Shown: in pieces, positions 26,799 to 36,337 of the stretch | Layout of the letters: each line of letters begins with the position of its first letter | Numbering within the stretch: the first letter of the stretch is position 1 | DNA from: Chloroflexota bacterium | Lineage (GTDB): Bacteria; Chloroflexota; Dehalococcoidia; FW602-bin16 | Length of the DNA stretch: 64,000 bases | Assembly: GCA_004297765.1 (NCBI GenBank) | Contig: SCTZ01000170.1 | Coordinates: 37,308-101,307, forward strand | Direction of reading: 5' to 3' | Notes under the pieces: generated by a model | Seen by the model: only the letters and a program-made list of their open reading frames with translations | Database searches by the model: none | What the model was told of the DNA's origin: nothing | Translations under genes and position numbers: made by a program

Positions 26799-27356
26799 AT
26801 GGATCTCTACTCGGTCACGATTACGCCACCGCGCTCGTGCCAGAAGATTCTGCGGCAGCTCGTTCTCAGGCTTCCCGAGCCGGAGGAGCCCCCAATCAGT
26901 CGCCGACTCCAACCGCACGTCACTCTGCACATGATCTATGGCGTGGAGGACGTGACTGTTGTCGAGGATCTGTTGCGGGAGGTGTGCGGGCGCACGGCTC
27001 CGCTCACCATTCGCGTGACCACCACGCCGAGCTTTCTTCCGCGCACCGATGCCGAGGCGATGTCCCTTGCCGTGGACATCGAGAAGACGCCAGAGCTGGA
27101 AGATCTCTACATGCGGCTTCAGTCGGCTCTGAGTTCGGCCGGTCTGCGCTCCTACACATTCACGCCGGAGCAGTGGCTGCCCCATCTTACGCTGCTATAT
27201 CTGACCGAGCTACCGAGTCGCGAGCTAATAGCGACGGTTTCGTCGCTCCTTGCGTCGCTCCGACCCTGCTCCTTCCTCACCCGCAGTCTTGAGTTGAATC
27301 GCCTCGACGAGAATGAGCGTTGGGTGGAACTGCGAAGCTTTCCATTGATGGGCTGA
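26799..27356 (+). CDS. 2'-5' RNA ligase / 2H phosphoesterase family protein (LigT-like)
   Basis: The product has 185 residues with the two HxT motifs of the 2H superfamily, PHVTLHMI (about 40-47) and PHLTLLYL (about 128-135), which form the catalytic pair. Known members hydrolyse cyclic phosphates or join RNA by 2'-5' bonds; the physiological substrate is usually unknown. It has its own promoter and converges on ftsY with an 8-base gap and no visible terminator hairpin between them. Confidence 0.82.
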   Translation: MDLYSVTITPPRSCQKILRQLVLRLPEPEEPPISRRLQPHVTLHMIYGVEDVTVVEDLLREVCGRTAPLTIRVTTTPSFLPRTDAEAMSLAVDIEKTPELEDLYMRLQSALSSAGLRSYTFTPEQWLPHLTLLYLTELPSRELIATVSSLLASLRPCSFLTRSLELNRLDENERWVELRSFPLMG

Positions 27357-27364
27357 TAGCTACG

Positions 27365-28324
27365 CTACGTCGCCGCGAAGAGCGCTCGCACGAACTCATC
27401 GGGATCGAACTCAGCCAGATCATCAATGCCCTCGCCCGTGCCGACGAACTTGATCGGAATGCCCAGTTGATCCACGATGGCGAATACGATGCCTCCCTTG
27501 GCCGTGCCGTCGAGCTTGGTGAGAACCACACCGGTCACGCCGACCGCTTCGGCGAAGTGCTGCGCCTGGAGCAGACCGTTCTGCCCGGTAGTGGCGTCGA
27601 TGACCAATAGGACCTCGTGCGGAGCCGTGGAATCCGCCCGCTCGACGACACGTCGAATCTTCTTGAGCTCCTCCATCAAGTTGAACTTAGTATGCAGACG
27701 GCCAGCCGTGTCCACGATCAAGACATCGGCCTTGCGGCCCGTAGCCGCTTGCAGGGCGTCGTAGACCACCGCGGCCGCGTCGGCGCCAGGCTGATGGGCC
27801 ACCACGTCAATCTGCGTGCGCTCTCCCCACACCTTCAGTTGGTCGATGGCCGCGGCGCGGAACGTATCGCCGGCCGCTAGCACAATGCGCTTGCTCTTTT
27901 GCTTCAGAAGCTTGGCTAGCTTGGCGATAGTGGTCGTCTTGCCAGTCCCGTTGACGCCGACCATTAGGATGACTGAGAAGGGCAGGCTTGCACGCGGACC
28001 GGGTCCCGCCAATCCCGGAATCCCGAGGGGTCCGGGCCGGGAGACCGCTCCGTCGCGGCGGAGCATCTCGACGAGCAATTCCTCCAGCGCAGTCCGGGCC
28101 TGTTCCGGCTGGCGCAGTCCCTCACGACGCACCCGATCCCGCAGCGCCTGCATGACCGTATCTGTGGTGGAGACGCCCATATCCGCGCCGATCAGCAACT
28201 CCTCTAGCTCCTCCCAGAGCTCCTCATCGATGTTCGCGCGGCTGAAAAGATTGCTGATCTTCCCAAACCAGGCCTGCCGGGTGCGGCGCACGCCAAAATC
28301 GAGCTTCTTGAATCTATCAAACAT
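27365..28324 (-). CDS. ftsY: Signal recognition particle receptor FtsY
   Basis: The product has 319 residues with the full SRP-GTPase NG domain: P-loop GVNGTGKT (123-130), [34 protein letters not shown] and the closing [14 protein letters not shown]. The N domain carries the usual four-helix region (residues 20-95) and there is only a short A region, as in many Gram-positive and Chloroflexi proteins. FtsY docks the SRP-ribosome complex at the membrane for co-translational insertion, which suits a genome full of polytopic proteins. It starts 5 bases after the smc stop and is co-transcribed with it. Confidence 0.97.
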   Translation of the reverse strand: MFDRFKKLDFGVRRTRQAWFGKISNLFSRANIDEELWEELEELLIGADMGVSTTDTVMQALRDRVRREGLRQPEQARTALEELLVEMLRRDGAVSRPGPLGIPGLAGPGPRASLPFSVILMVGVNGTGKTTTIAKLAKLLKQKSKRIVLAAGDTFRAAAIDQLKVWGERTQIDVVAHQPGADAAAVVYDALQAATGRKADVLIVDTAGRLHTKFNLMEELKKIRRVVERADSTAPHEVLLVIDATTGQNGLLQAQHFAEAVGVTGVVLTKLDGTAKGGIVFAIVDQLGIPIKFVGTGEGIDDLAEFDPDEFVRALFAAT

Positions 28325-28329
28325 GCTGC

Positions 28330-31300
28330 TTACCTCTTATCCATCTTCATCGAGACGAGCCGGGAGACACCATCCTGTCCCATTGTGACTCCGAATAGCG
28401 TGTCGGCCATCTCCATGGTGGCACGGTTGTGAGTGATGACGATGAACTGCGTCTGGCTCGTCAGTTGACCGATTAGCTGGCAGAAGCGCCCGACGTTCGC
28501 CTCGTCCAGCGCGGCGTCTACCTCGTCCAGGACGCAGAATGGCACCGGCCGTAGGCGCGTCAGCGCAAACAGAAGGGCCGCGCCAGAGAGCGCGCGCTCG
28601 CCGCCGGAGAGCAGAGAGAGGCTTTGCTTTCTCTTGCCCGGCGGCTGGGCCACGATCTCCAATCCTGTTTGTGACGGATCGTCCGGCGCCGTAAGAACCA
28701 GGCGGGCGGAGCCTCCTCCGAACAGCAGCGTGAAATACTCGCGGAACTGCGTGTCCAGGGCCTGAAACGTGGCCATGAACTGCTCCTGAATGAGCTGCTC
28801 CAGTTGATCGATAGCCGTCTGAAGCGGCTTGGACGCGGCCCGCAGATCCGCGCTGTGAGTCGTGAGAAAATCGAGCTTCTCCTTGGCCTCGGCATACTCC
28901 TCCGGCGCCAGCGGGTTGACGGGCTCTATTGATTTGATCTGGACCCGCAGGCGATCCACGCGCCGCCGCAGAACATCCGCGTCCAGGCTCAGAGGATCGG
29001 TCCCGTCAGACAGCAGTCCCACGTTGGCCGCTCCGACGGCGCTTCCCACGGCCCCTTGCCGTAGGAGAGGTTGAGCCTGGGCATGCGACGCACCGGAGAG
29101 CGCGCCGCGGTCGATCGTGACACCCTCTTCCTCTGCCGACTGGATCAACTGACCAAGCCTGGCCAGACACCGCTCATGGTCTATGGCGGTCTGAGTCAAA
29201 CGATTCTCTTCTTCGCCCAGACGGAGGCGCCGCACTTTCTCTCGCTCGCGCAGCGCGGATTCCTCACCCGAAAGCTGGGCGATAGCATCCGCCAGGGTCG
29301 CCAGAGCTGAGGCCGCCTCCTCGGTCTGCGCCAGGCTGGCGCGACGCTGTGTGGCCACGGCTGTCAGTTGATCCTGCACTCCCTGCTCTTCCTCGACGTG
29401 CTCCTGAACGCGCGCCCTCTTGGCACGCAACTGCGCCCCGAGTCGCTCGTGGTTCGCTTCGCGGTCAGAGAGGACCGATGCTTCCCGTTCCAGGGCTGCC
29501 CTGGTTTGTTCCCGACGCTCCTTTTGCTCCTTGACGCGCTGGCTCTCGAACTCCATCTCGGTCTGAATCTGCGTTCGCCGCGTTTGCAGTTGACCGATGC
29601 CGTCCTGCTCTTCCACCACCGCCTGCTCGAGCTCCTGCAGCTCCGCGACAAGGCGGGTTCGACTCGCCTGGCGTGCCTCGCATGAAGAATCGGCCGAGCG
29701 AATCGATGCCCGTAGCTTCTCGATCTCATTGGCGGAGGACTGCAGCTCGCGTCTCACTCGCTCCAGGTCGATCTGTCTCACCCGCTGCTGCAATTCCAGT
29801 TCCTGGCGCCGCTGCTCCAGCGTGGTGAGATCCTGCCGCAGAGAGTGGAGGGATCGCTGCTCTTGCTCCAGTAAGGTCTTAAGGGAACTGACCTCGCTCT
29901 CCGCTTTGGCGAGTTGCAGCCGCAGCTCGCGCACCTCTCTCTGGCGCGCCAGGTAGCCTGTGTTCGATTTCTGGACGGGTGCTCCGCCGGTCACCGAGCC
30001 GCTGGGACGAACGATCTCGCCTTCGAGCGTTACAATCTGTCCCCCTGGTAGACCGCCGCGCACCAGGCGATGGGCGCTGGGAAGATCGGTCACGACGATG
30101 ACCTGTCCCAGCAGCATATCCACGACGCGCGAAAAGCGCGGGTCGAACTTGACCAACTGGGCGGCACATCCGATAACACCGTCGCCAGCCGGCGGGCTGT
30201 ACGCACGTCCCGTCTTGATCGTATCCAACGGTAGGAAGGTCGCGCGACCGGCGCCAAGGCGCTTCAAGAGAGCGATGGCCGCCTCGGCGTGCTCCCAGCG
30301 TTCCACGACGATATCCTGCACGCGCTGGACTAGGACCGTCTCAATGGCCAGCTCCAACTCCCGCGGGACCTGCACCAGATCACCCACGAGTCCGACGATG
30401 CCCTCCAGACGGCTCATCGCACCGGGAGCAGAGGGCGGTCCCGCACTCCCACGGTCTCCAGCGCGGCCTGCTCGCTGAACATCTATCCCGCTCTTGGCCG
30501 CGGTCAGGACGACGCGTACGCCGGAGAACAACCCGCTGCCGGAGGACTGAAGGGATTCGATCGCGTCCAGGCGTGCGCGTAAGGAATGGATGCTGCGATT
30601 GGTTTCGCCGAGCTTGGTCTCGGTGTCGGCCACGCGCTTCTGTGCGCCGGCTGAGCGCTCGCGGGCCTCGGCGATCTGCTGAACCAGCCCATCGACCTGG
30701 GTCTGCAACGCTCGGCATTCCTCGTCCAACTGGCTGAGCTTGCCCTGGTAGGTCTCGACCTGTTTGAGGTACATGTCCTGGGCCATGGACGCACGCTCAC
30801 TGGCCTGGGCGGCAGCCCGCTCCTCGTTGTCGGCAGCGGCCATGCTGCGTCGGACGGCTTCGCAACGGGATTTCTTGGCCTCAAGGTTGCGCTGTCGCAC
30901 CCCCGTTGTCTCGCGGAGCTGACGCGCTTCGGCGTCCAGATCGCTCAAGCGATCGCGCTGCCCCTTGGCGGCCGAGGTTTCCAGCTCGACTCTCTCCTCC
31001 AGGGCACGCAGTCTGCCGCGCGAGGATTCAATCTCGCTGGTTTCGCGCTCGATCGTGGCTTCGAGCCATTGGATCTCTTTAAGAAGCTCGGCCTGCTGCT
31101 GACGCAGGAAACCCGAACGGGTCTTGAGCAGCTCTTCCTGCTGAGCCAACTGGTCCTGCTTGCGCAGCGCGCCGGAATGTCTCTCTCGCAGGGACTCGAG
31201 CTCGCGGCGCAGCGTCTCCTGGCGTTCGCGGAGCGAGGCCAGCGCAGCCTCGGTATGCTCCAGGGCCGCGCGTTCCTCCTCCAGCTGCATTTCTTGCTGA

Positions 31301-32046
31301 TGCCGGCGTTCCTCCAGTTGAGAAGCCGTGCTCTGTAGCTTGGCCAGACGCACGCGGTACCAGGCTTGAAGGAGATGGGAGAGCTCATTCGATAGCTGTC
31401 GGTGCTCGAGGCTAAGTCGCGCTTGCTTCTCGAGGCGCTCCACGCGTGGAGATAGCTCGACAACGGACTCCTCCACCCGGTTGAGGTTGGCGATAGTGCT
31501 TTCCAGCTTGTCTCGGGTTTCCTTCAGCCGTGCGTAGTGGCGCCGTAGATCTCCGGCCTCTTCGATCAATATCCGCCTGTCCTCGGGCCGTAGCGACAGG
31601 GCCTCGTCAATCAAGCCCTGACCGACTACGGTATAGGCATTCTGACCCACATTGGCCTTCATGAGAAGCTCGACCAGGTCGCGCAACCTGACGCGACTGC
31701 GATTGACGTAGTACTCGTTCTCACCGGAGCGGTAGACCCGTCGGGTGATGGCGATCTCGGCGAAATCTACATCCAGCCAGCGCTCGGCGTTGTCCAGTAC
31801 CAACGTGGCCTCGGCAAAGCCGAGGGGCGTGCGCGTCGAGCTTCCGGCGAAGATCACGTCGTCTGATTTGCGCGCACGAATCAGCCGCGAGTTTTGCTCG
31901 CCGAGCACCCAGCGAATGGCGTCAGAGACGTTGCTCTTGCCACTGCCGTTGGGACCCACCACGGCCGTGACGCCACGCTGGAACTCCAGCGTGGTAGAGG
32001 CCGCGAAGCTCTTGAAACCGTGGATCTGAAGCCGTCGTAGGTACAA
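28330..32046 (-). CDS. smc: Chromosome segregation ATPase SMC
   Basis: The product has 1,238 residues, slightly longer than the usual 1,170-1,190. It has Walker A GPNGSGKS (31-38), two long coiled coils, a central hinge region around RLEGIVGLVGDLVQVP, the signature LSGGERALSGAALLFAL and Walker B VLDEVDAALDEAN. SMC forms the ring of bacterial condensin with ScpA and ScpB. The TTG chosen gives the family N-terminus MYLRRLQIHGFKSF and has GGAG 5-6 bases upstream; a TTG four codons earlier is less likely. The hinge-proximal coil contains a Gly/Ala/Pro-rich stretch (GRAGDRGSAGPPSAPGAMS) that may explain the extra length. Confidence 0.96.
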   Translation of the reverse strand: MYLRRLQIHGFKSFAASTTLEFQRGVTAVVGPNGSGKSNVSDAIRWVLGEQNSRLIRARKSDDVIFAGSSTRTPLGFAEATLVLDNAERWLDVDFAEIAITRRVYRSGENEYYVNRSRVRLRDLVELLMKANVGQNAYTVVGQGLIDEALSLRPEDRRILIEEAGDLRRHYARLKETRDKLESTIANLNRVEESVVELSPRVERLEKQARLSLEHRQLSNELSHLLQAWYRVRLAKLQSTASQLEERRHQQEMQLEEERAALEHTEAALASLRERQETLRRELESLRERHSGALRKQDQLAQQEELLKTRSGFLRQQQAELLKEIQWLEATIERETSEIESSRGRLRALEERVELETSAAKGQRDRLSDLDAEARQLRETTGVRQRNLEAKKSRCEAVRRSMAAADNEERAAAQASERASMAQDMYLKQVETYQGKLSQLDEECRALQTQVDGLVQQIAEARERSAGAQKRVADTETKLGETNRSIHSLRARLDAIESLQSSGSGLFSGVRVVLTAAKSGIDVQRAGRAGDRGSAGPPSAPGAMSRLEGIVGLVGDLVQVPRELELAIETVLVQRVQDIVVERWEHAEAAIALLKRLGAGRATFLPLDTIKTGRAYSPPAGDGVIGCAAQLVKFDPRFSRVVDMLLGQVIVVTDLPSAHRLVRGGLPGGQIVTLEGEIVRPSGSVTGGAPVQKSNTGYLARQREVRELRLQLAKAESEVSSLKTLLEQEQRSLHSLRQDLTTLEQRRQELELQQRVRQIDLERVRRELQSSANEIEKLRASIRSADSSCEARQASRTRLVAELQELEQAVVEEQDGIGQLQTRRTQIQTEMEFESQRVKEQKERREQTRAALEREASVLSDREANHERLGAQLRAKRARVQEHVEEEQGVQDQLTAVATQRRASLAQTEEAASALATLADAIAQLSGEESALREREKVRRLRLGEEENRLTQTAIDHERCLARLGQLIQSAEEEGVTIDRGALSGASHAQAQPLLRQGAVGSAVGAANVGLLSDGTDPLSLDADVLRRRVDRLRVQIKSIEPVNPLAPEEYAEAKEKLDFLTTHSADLRAASKPLQTAIDQLEQLIQEQFMATFQALDTQFREYFTLLFGGGSARLVLTAPDDPSQTGLEIVAQPPGKRKQSLSLLSGGERALSGAALLFALTRLRPVPFCVLDEVDAALDEANVGRFCQLIGQLTSQTQFIVITHNRATMEMADTLFGVTMGQDGVSRLVSMKMDKR

Positions 32047-32238
32047 ACAAGACTCCAACCAGACAAAAAACTGGCCGGACTCGGTCAGCCCCCGCCCTCT
32101 GGCGTGATCGACCGATGACCGGCCACCTGTATCTCATTGTCGTGGTGATGGTGCGGCAACTCCCGCATCATCCGTGGTCGCGACGTCCGCCCGCTGCGGA
32201 AACGCGCTCGGTAAGCCCTCAGGCACTTTATCCAGCCG

Positions 32239-32934
32239 CTATACTTCCTCGCCCAGCGATTGGAGGGCAAGACGGGCCGCTTCCTGCTCTGCGGCTTGCT
32301 TGTTCCTTCCCGTGCCCTTGCCTAGTGCGTTTTCGCCGACGATAGCCTCCACCACGAATTGCTTGGCGTGGTCTGGCCCGAGCGCGGCGATGGTGCGATA
32401 GACCGGAGTGAGCTGCCAGCGACGCTGAGCGACCTCCTGCAACCGAGACTTGAAGTCCTTGCTTATCTTCTGCGCGATGGCATTGTCGATCTCCTGCTGA
32501 ACCAGACGCAGCACCAATTCGCCGGTCACGGACAGACCAGCATCGAGGAAGACGGCTCCGATCACCGCCTCTAGGGAATCGGCCAGGATAAGCTGCCGCT
32601 GCCGTCCTCCACTCGACTCCTCGCCCTTGCCCAGGTACAGATACTCTCCCAGGTTCAGTCCGCGCGCGATCCTGGCCAGCGACTCCATCCGCACAACTGA
32701 CGATCGCAGTTGCGTCAACTGTCCCTCGGAGAGCTCCGGGAAGGACCTGTAGAGATACTCAGCGACAAGAAAGCCCAGGACAGCGTCTCCCAGGAACTCC
32801 AAGCGCTCGTTGGAGGCGAGGGGGTAGTCCGGGTTTTCGTTGATATACGAGCGATGGACGAGTGACTGCTGCAGGATCCTGATATCGTCGAATTCGATGC
32901 CCAGCGCGGATTGCAGACTTGACAGATCTGTCAT
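32239..32934 (-). CDS. rnc: Ribonuclease III
   Basis: The product has 231 residues. It has the RNase III signature NERLEFLGD (42-50), a second catalytic block ADSLEAVIGAVFLD, and a C-terminal double-stranded RNA binding domain (about 160-231, ending KQAAEQEAARLALQSL). It cleaves dsRNA in rRNA precursors and mRNA. The ATG overlaps the upstream stop as ATGA. The 190 bases between it and smc contain no convincing gene. Confidence 0.96.
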   Translation of the reverse strand: MTDLSSLQSALGIEFDDIRILQQSLVHRSYINENPDYPLASNERLEFLGDAVLGFLVAEYLYRSFPELSEGQLTQLRSSVVRMESLARIARGLNLGEYLYLGKGEESSGGRQRQLILADSLEAVIGAVFLDAGLSVTGELVLRLVQQEIDNAIAQKISKDFKSRLQEVAQRRWQLTPVYRTIAALGPDHAKQFVVEAIVGENALGKGTGRNKQAAEQEAARLALQSLGEEV

Positions 32935-33395
32935 GGCACCCGAGCTTCGCAAATTCCGTAGTAATCGTCGTTCTCCAGCACACGCGTGAGCGCATCCGCG
33001 TTCACGGAACGTGAGCCTCCCGCGTAGGTGACATGCTCCTCTATTTGTTGGGAAAGCTCCTCTGCGGTCATCGGCTGGTTTCCGTTGGCAAGCAAGACCC
33101 GAAAGGCGATCTCCATCAACGGCAGGTTGGCCGTGATATATCCCTTCGACTTGCTGCAGCAGTCGCGGATCACCGCGATTGGGCTGGCCCCGTATTTGAC
33201 CAGGCGTGTCTCGAAGACGACGCGCGTGCCCTTGGCATCCAGAACCGGGACGCGCGACTCGACCTCCGATCCCAGCCTGCTCCGGCACTGCGAGCACATA
33301 CGGCTCTCTGCCATCACGCCGAACGATCTTCCTGCCGATTGATACCAATCCATGCTGATATGGTACCTGGGTTCAATTGCTTCTTCTTCTACCAA
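32931..33395 (-). CDS. Conserved-looking Cys-containing protein coupled to rnc
   Basis: The product has 154 residues and I do not recognise the family. MCSQCRSRL near residue 33 and a later DCCSK could form a zinc site; the C-terminal part (MTAEELSQQIEEHV...NADALTRVLENDDYYGICEA) looks like a winged-helix or similar helical domain. The stop overlaps the rnc start (ATGA), so the two are translationally coupled. The TTG chosen has GGGAGG 6 bases upstream; a GTG six codons earlier is possible. A nucleic-acid-related role is inferred only from the putative zinc site and the neighbour. Confidence 0.65.
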   Translation of the reverse strand: MVEEEAIEPRYHISMDWYQSAGRSFGVMAESRMCSQCRSRLGSEVESRVPVLDAKGTRVVFETRLVKYGASPIAVIRDCCSKSKGYITANLPLMEIAFRVLLANGNQPMTAEELSQQIEEHVTYAGGSRSVNADALTRVLENDDYYGICEARVP

Positions 33396-33420
33396 TGCAG
33401 TCCTCCCGCACACGTGGCAT

Positions 33421-34149
33421 CTATGTGACCGTGCACTTAGCCTCGCGAATAAGTTGAAGATAGGGCGTTGTGAGATTGGCTATCTGGGAAGCTTCGTTAT
33501 CGACGTCGAGCGGTGGGCCGACGAATACCTTGCCCCATGGCTCGATGTTGCCACTGGTGGGGTCGGTTGTGCTCGTCAACTTGTAGCGCGCATCGATAAT
33601 TCCCAGGTCAAAGGGCACGGTATAGTACAGATCGGCCACGACGTTGGCAAGCCCCAACTGATGCAGCATGGCCCGACCCTGGTTCAGGTCTCCACCGTAC
33701 TTGTTGGGTGGTAGGAGCCCGATGAGGTTCTTCAGAGTGAAATTGCCGACACTGCCCAGGATCTTGTATGACGATACCGAGATTAGATAGTCGCTCCAGA
33801 GCACAACGTTGGGTACCCAGATCGTCGGCAGGGCAAATGGTTTGGGCAGCGGGTTCTCAACCTCCACGCACAGGCAGTCGCGGACGTCTAGGACCGTGAT
33901 CCTGGGGAAGTCGTATCCCAGCGCCCGGAAAACCTCGTGGGTCTTCTGAGAGACGTTCGGTCCTTCGACTACGAGTATATCAGCGTCGCTGATGCGCCGT
34001 ATTCCCTCGATAACCGTCGAAAGCGTCTCGCGGCTAACCGTCACCGGATGGGGGACCGGGTAGGCCGCGTTGGGCTTGATCAAGACGCGTCGCGCACGGC
34101 TTACCTCGGGCGGTGGACGAAACTCAAAGCTCGCAGCATCAAAAATCAT
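33421..34149 (-). CDS. DUF362 domain protein
   Basis: The product has 242 residues. The N-terminal RRVLIKPNAAYPVPHPVTVSRETL segment and the downstream VVEGPN block match the DUF362 family, a widespread iron-sulfur-associated domain of unknown activity. No ferredoxin-type cysteine cluster is present here, so this is the stand-alone form. It lies between mobB and the rnc-coupled gene on the same strand, with a gap of 153 bases to mobB. The role is unknown. Confidence 0.75.
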   Translation of the reverse strand: MIFDAASFEFRPPPEVSRARRVLIKPNAAYPVPHPVTVSRETLSTVIEGIRRISDADILVVEGPNVSQKTHEVFRALGYDFPRITVLDVRDCLCVEVENPLPKPFALPTIWVPNVVLWSDYLISVSSYKILGSVGNFTLKNLIGLLPPNKYGGDLNQGRAMLHQLGLANVVADLYYTVPFDLGIIDARYKLTSTTDPTSGNIEPWGKVFVGPPLDVDNEASQIANLTTPYLQLIREAKCTVT

Positions 34150-34302
34150 CCTGTCTCCACTCCTCAGCGTATGTCATAGTCGGACCATATCGCCGGAGCC
34201 TCTAGTGTGTCGTCAGAACGGGGTCCGGGGGCTCCCCCCATGAAACCCCAACAGATGCCGGGCTGGTGCTGGACCAGTCCCGGGCAGGTCGTTGCTTGTG
34301 TA

Positions 34303-34956
34303 CTAACGTGCGATCTTAATAACGAGCTCTATCTCGCGGGCATTGTCGGTGTCTCGCAGCGCCGCCACCATTCCCGTCATGGCGTTGCCGATCATGTCCT
34401 GCACGAAGGGCTTGAGCGGGACCATCGCTCCATTGACGGTCAACCGCACCTCACCCAGACCAACCTGTGGCTTGAGGAACCGCTCCTCGATCAGATCGAC
34501 AATGCCGGTGGCGTCGTTTATGTCGAACTGCGGTACCTCCATAGGGACATGCTCGTCGGTGGCTATGCAGATCAGCTCGCGCGCAGTGCAGAGCAGATCT
34601 GCCCCCATCTCTTTGCGGTGCACTTCGATCTTTGGCCAGGGTCCGCGCTTGAATCCCTCCGTCAGTATGAGGTCCACGGATGAGCCAATCAGGTGCGCGA
34701 TCTCGTTGAGCGACAGCTCTTGGCTCACCTTGCGGACCAAGGCCACCTTGTCGGCCGAGCTGATCACGGCGATATCGCTACCCGCCTGAGTATGGCGCCA
34801 ACTGTCCTTGCCGGGTAAGTCGATGCTGAAACCGTGCACATCGTGCTTGATCGTGGCGACACGGTAGCCCCGCCGTTTGATCTCAGGCAGCAGCTTCTCC
34901 AGCAAGGTTGTCTTGCCTACATCGCTCTTGCCCACCACCGAAAGGGCAACTGTCAT
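34303..34956 (-). CDS. mobB: Molybdopterin-guanine dinucleotide biosynthesis adaptor MobB
   Basis: The product has 217 residues with P-loop GKSDVGKTT (9-17), then TIKHDVHGFSIDLPGKDSWR, IAVISS and LILTEGFKRGPWPKIEV, all typical of MobB, the GTP-binding partner of MobA. The C-terminal 65 residues (LTVNGAMVPLKPFVQDMIGNAMTG) resemble an extra domain seen in some MobB proteins. ATG 34956 is preferred because AGGAGA lies 7 bases upstream. It belongs to the mobA-moeA-mobB cluster. Confidence 0.92.
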   Translation of the reverse strand: MTVALSVVGKSDVGKTTLLEKLLPEIKRRGYRVATIKHDVHGFSIDLPGKDSWRHTQAGSDIAVISSADKVALVRKVSQELSLNEIAHLIGSSVDLILTEGFKRGPWPKIEVHRKEMGADLLCTARELICIATDEHVPMEVPQFDINDATGIVDLIEERFLKPQVGLGEVRLTVNGAMVPLKPFVQDMIGNAMTGMVAALRDTDNAREIELVIKIAR

Positions 34957-35046
34957 CCCTGGCTCTCCTCTCCTCACACTCCGGATCCGCGCATGCCCAA
35001 CGGCACACCCTGTTCCATTGACTCGGCAAATCGCTTGCCTTGACCG

Positions 35047-36324
35047 CTACTCAGTGGCCACGTCCTCCGGCCAGTCCAGCATCTGAACATCCACCAGGCT
35101 CCCAGCCTCCATCCTCTGCCGATCTTCCGGAACGACGACGAGCCCGTTGGCCAGGGCCATGGAGGTGAGAATGCCCGAGCCCTGTGGACCGGTCAGGCGT
35201 GCGATAAAAGTGCCGTTCTCTCTGGAGACCATGGCGCGCGCAAAGAAACGTCGGCTGTCCCTATTCTCGATGGGTTCGGCCAGGACCGCTTTGATCGTCG
35301 GCTTGGCAAGCGTGGTGCGCCCGAGCATCTTCAAGATGGACGGTCGGGCGAACTGCTCGAAGGCCACCATTGTGCTGACCGGGTTCCCGGGTAATCCCAG
35401 GTGAGGTACGCGCCGCGCCTGCCCCGTCTCGCTCGTCGCAGTCAGGGTTCCGAAGGCGATCGGCTTGCCGGGCTTCATCCGGACCGTCCAGAAGCTGATC
35501 TCGCCCTCCATCGCCAGCACTTCTTTGACGATGTCATAGTCCCCCATGGAGACGCCCGCGGAGGTGAGAAGTAGGTCAGCCTTGCGCCCCTCGCCGATCT
35601 TTTGGGACAGTTCCTCGCGTCGATCTTCGGCGATGCCCAGGATGACTGGGATTCCACCGTACCTTTGCACCAGGGCGGCGATGGTGTAGGTGTTGCTGTC
35701 GTAGATCTTGGCCGGCGGCAGAGGCTGTCCGGGCATCACTAGCTCATCGCCTGTGGCAAGGATGGCGACGCGGGGGCGACGGATCACCTGGACCGTGGCA
35801 AACCCGAGCGAGGCCAGCACGCCGATCTCAGCGGGACGCAGCGCAGTGCCGCGGGAAAGGACCATCTGTCCGCGCGAGATGTCCTCGCCCGCGCTACGGA
35901 TGTTCTGTCCGATCTCGGCCGCTTTGTAGATCGCCACAGTGCCGATGGCCCCGCCTTGAGCCTTGCGGGCCTGCTCGTCGGTCTGCTCGAACTGCACCAC
36001 CGCGTCCGCCCCATGCGGGACGGGTGCGCCGGTCATGATGCGGATAGCCGTGCCGCTCTGCACGACGTCGTCCGTCCAGTGCCCGGCGGGAAGCTCTCCG
36101 ATCACGCGAACAATCCGGGGATTGTTCGCGTTCGCGCCGATGGTGTCGCTTGCCTGTACCGCGTAGCCGTCCATGGCCGAGTTAGCGAGCGGTGGAACGT
36201 CGATACCAGAGCGGACATCCTCAGCCAGCACCTGCCCGAGGCAATCGAGAATCGGGCGGGTCTCGGGTTCCAGCACATCGACGAACGACAGTATGCGCGC
36301 AAGGGCCTCTTCGACACTTATCAT
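35047..36324 (-). CDS. moeA: Molybdopterin molybdenumtransferase MoeA
   Basis: The product has 425 residues. It carries NSAMDGYAV (48-56), GAPVPHGADAVVQFE, ATGDELVMPGQPL, TSAGVSMGDYDIVK and GLPGNPVSTMVAFEQF, the standard MoeA motifs. The enzyme inserts molybdenum into molybdopterin-AMP. The ATG chosen begins MISVEEALARIL and has AAGGA 7 bases upstream; the longer frame upstream of it lies within mobA. It starts 13 bases after the mobA stop. Confidence 0.95.
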   Translation of the reverse strand: MISVEEALARILSFVDVLEPETRPILDCLGQVLAEDVRSGIDVPPLANSAMDGYAVQASDTIGANANNPRIVRVIGELPAGHWTDDVVQSGTAIRIMTGAPVPHGADAVVQFEQTDEQARKAQGGAIGTVAIYKAAEIGQNIRSAGEDISRGQMVLSRGTALRPAEIGVLASLGFATVQVIRRPRVAILATGDELVMPGQPLPPAKIYDSNTYTIAALVQRYGGIPVILGIAEDRREELSQKIGEGRKADLLLTSAGVSMGDYDIVKEVLAMEGEISFWTVRMKPGKPIAFGTLTATSETGQARRVPHLGLPGNPVSTMVAFEQFARPSILKMLGRTTLAKPTIKAVLAEPIENRDSRRFFARAMVSRENGTFIARLTGPQGSGILTSMALANGLVVVPEDRQRMEAGSLVDVQMLDWPEDVATE

Positions 36325-36337
36325 TGGGCAGTCCTTC

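Noticed and set aside
32085..32270. A 61-aa minus-strand frame between rnc and smc
   Set aside because: It overlaps the rnc end, has no Shine-Dalgarno and shows Arg/His-rich low-complexity composition.
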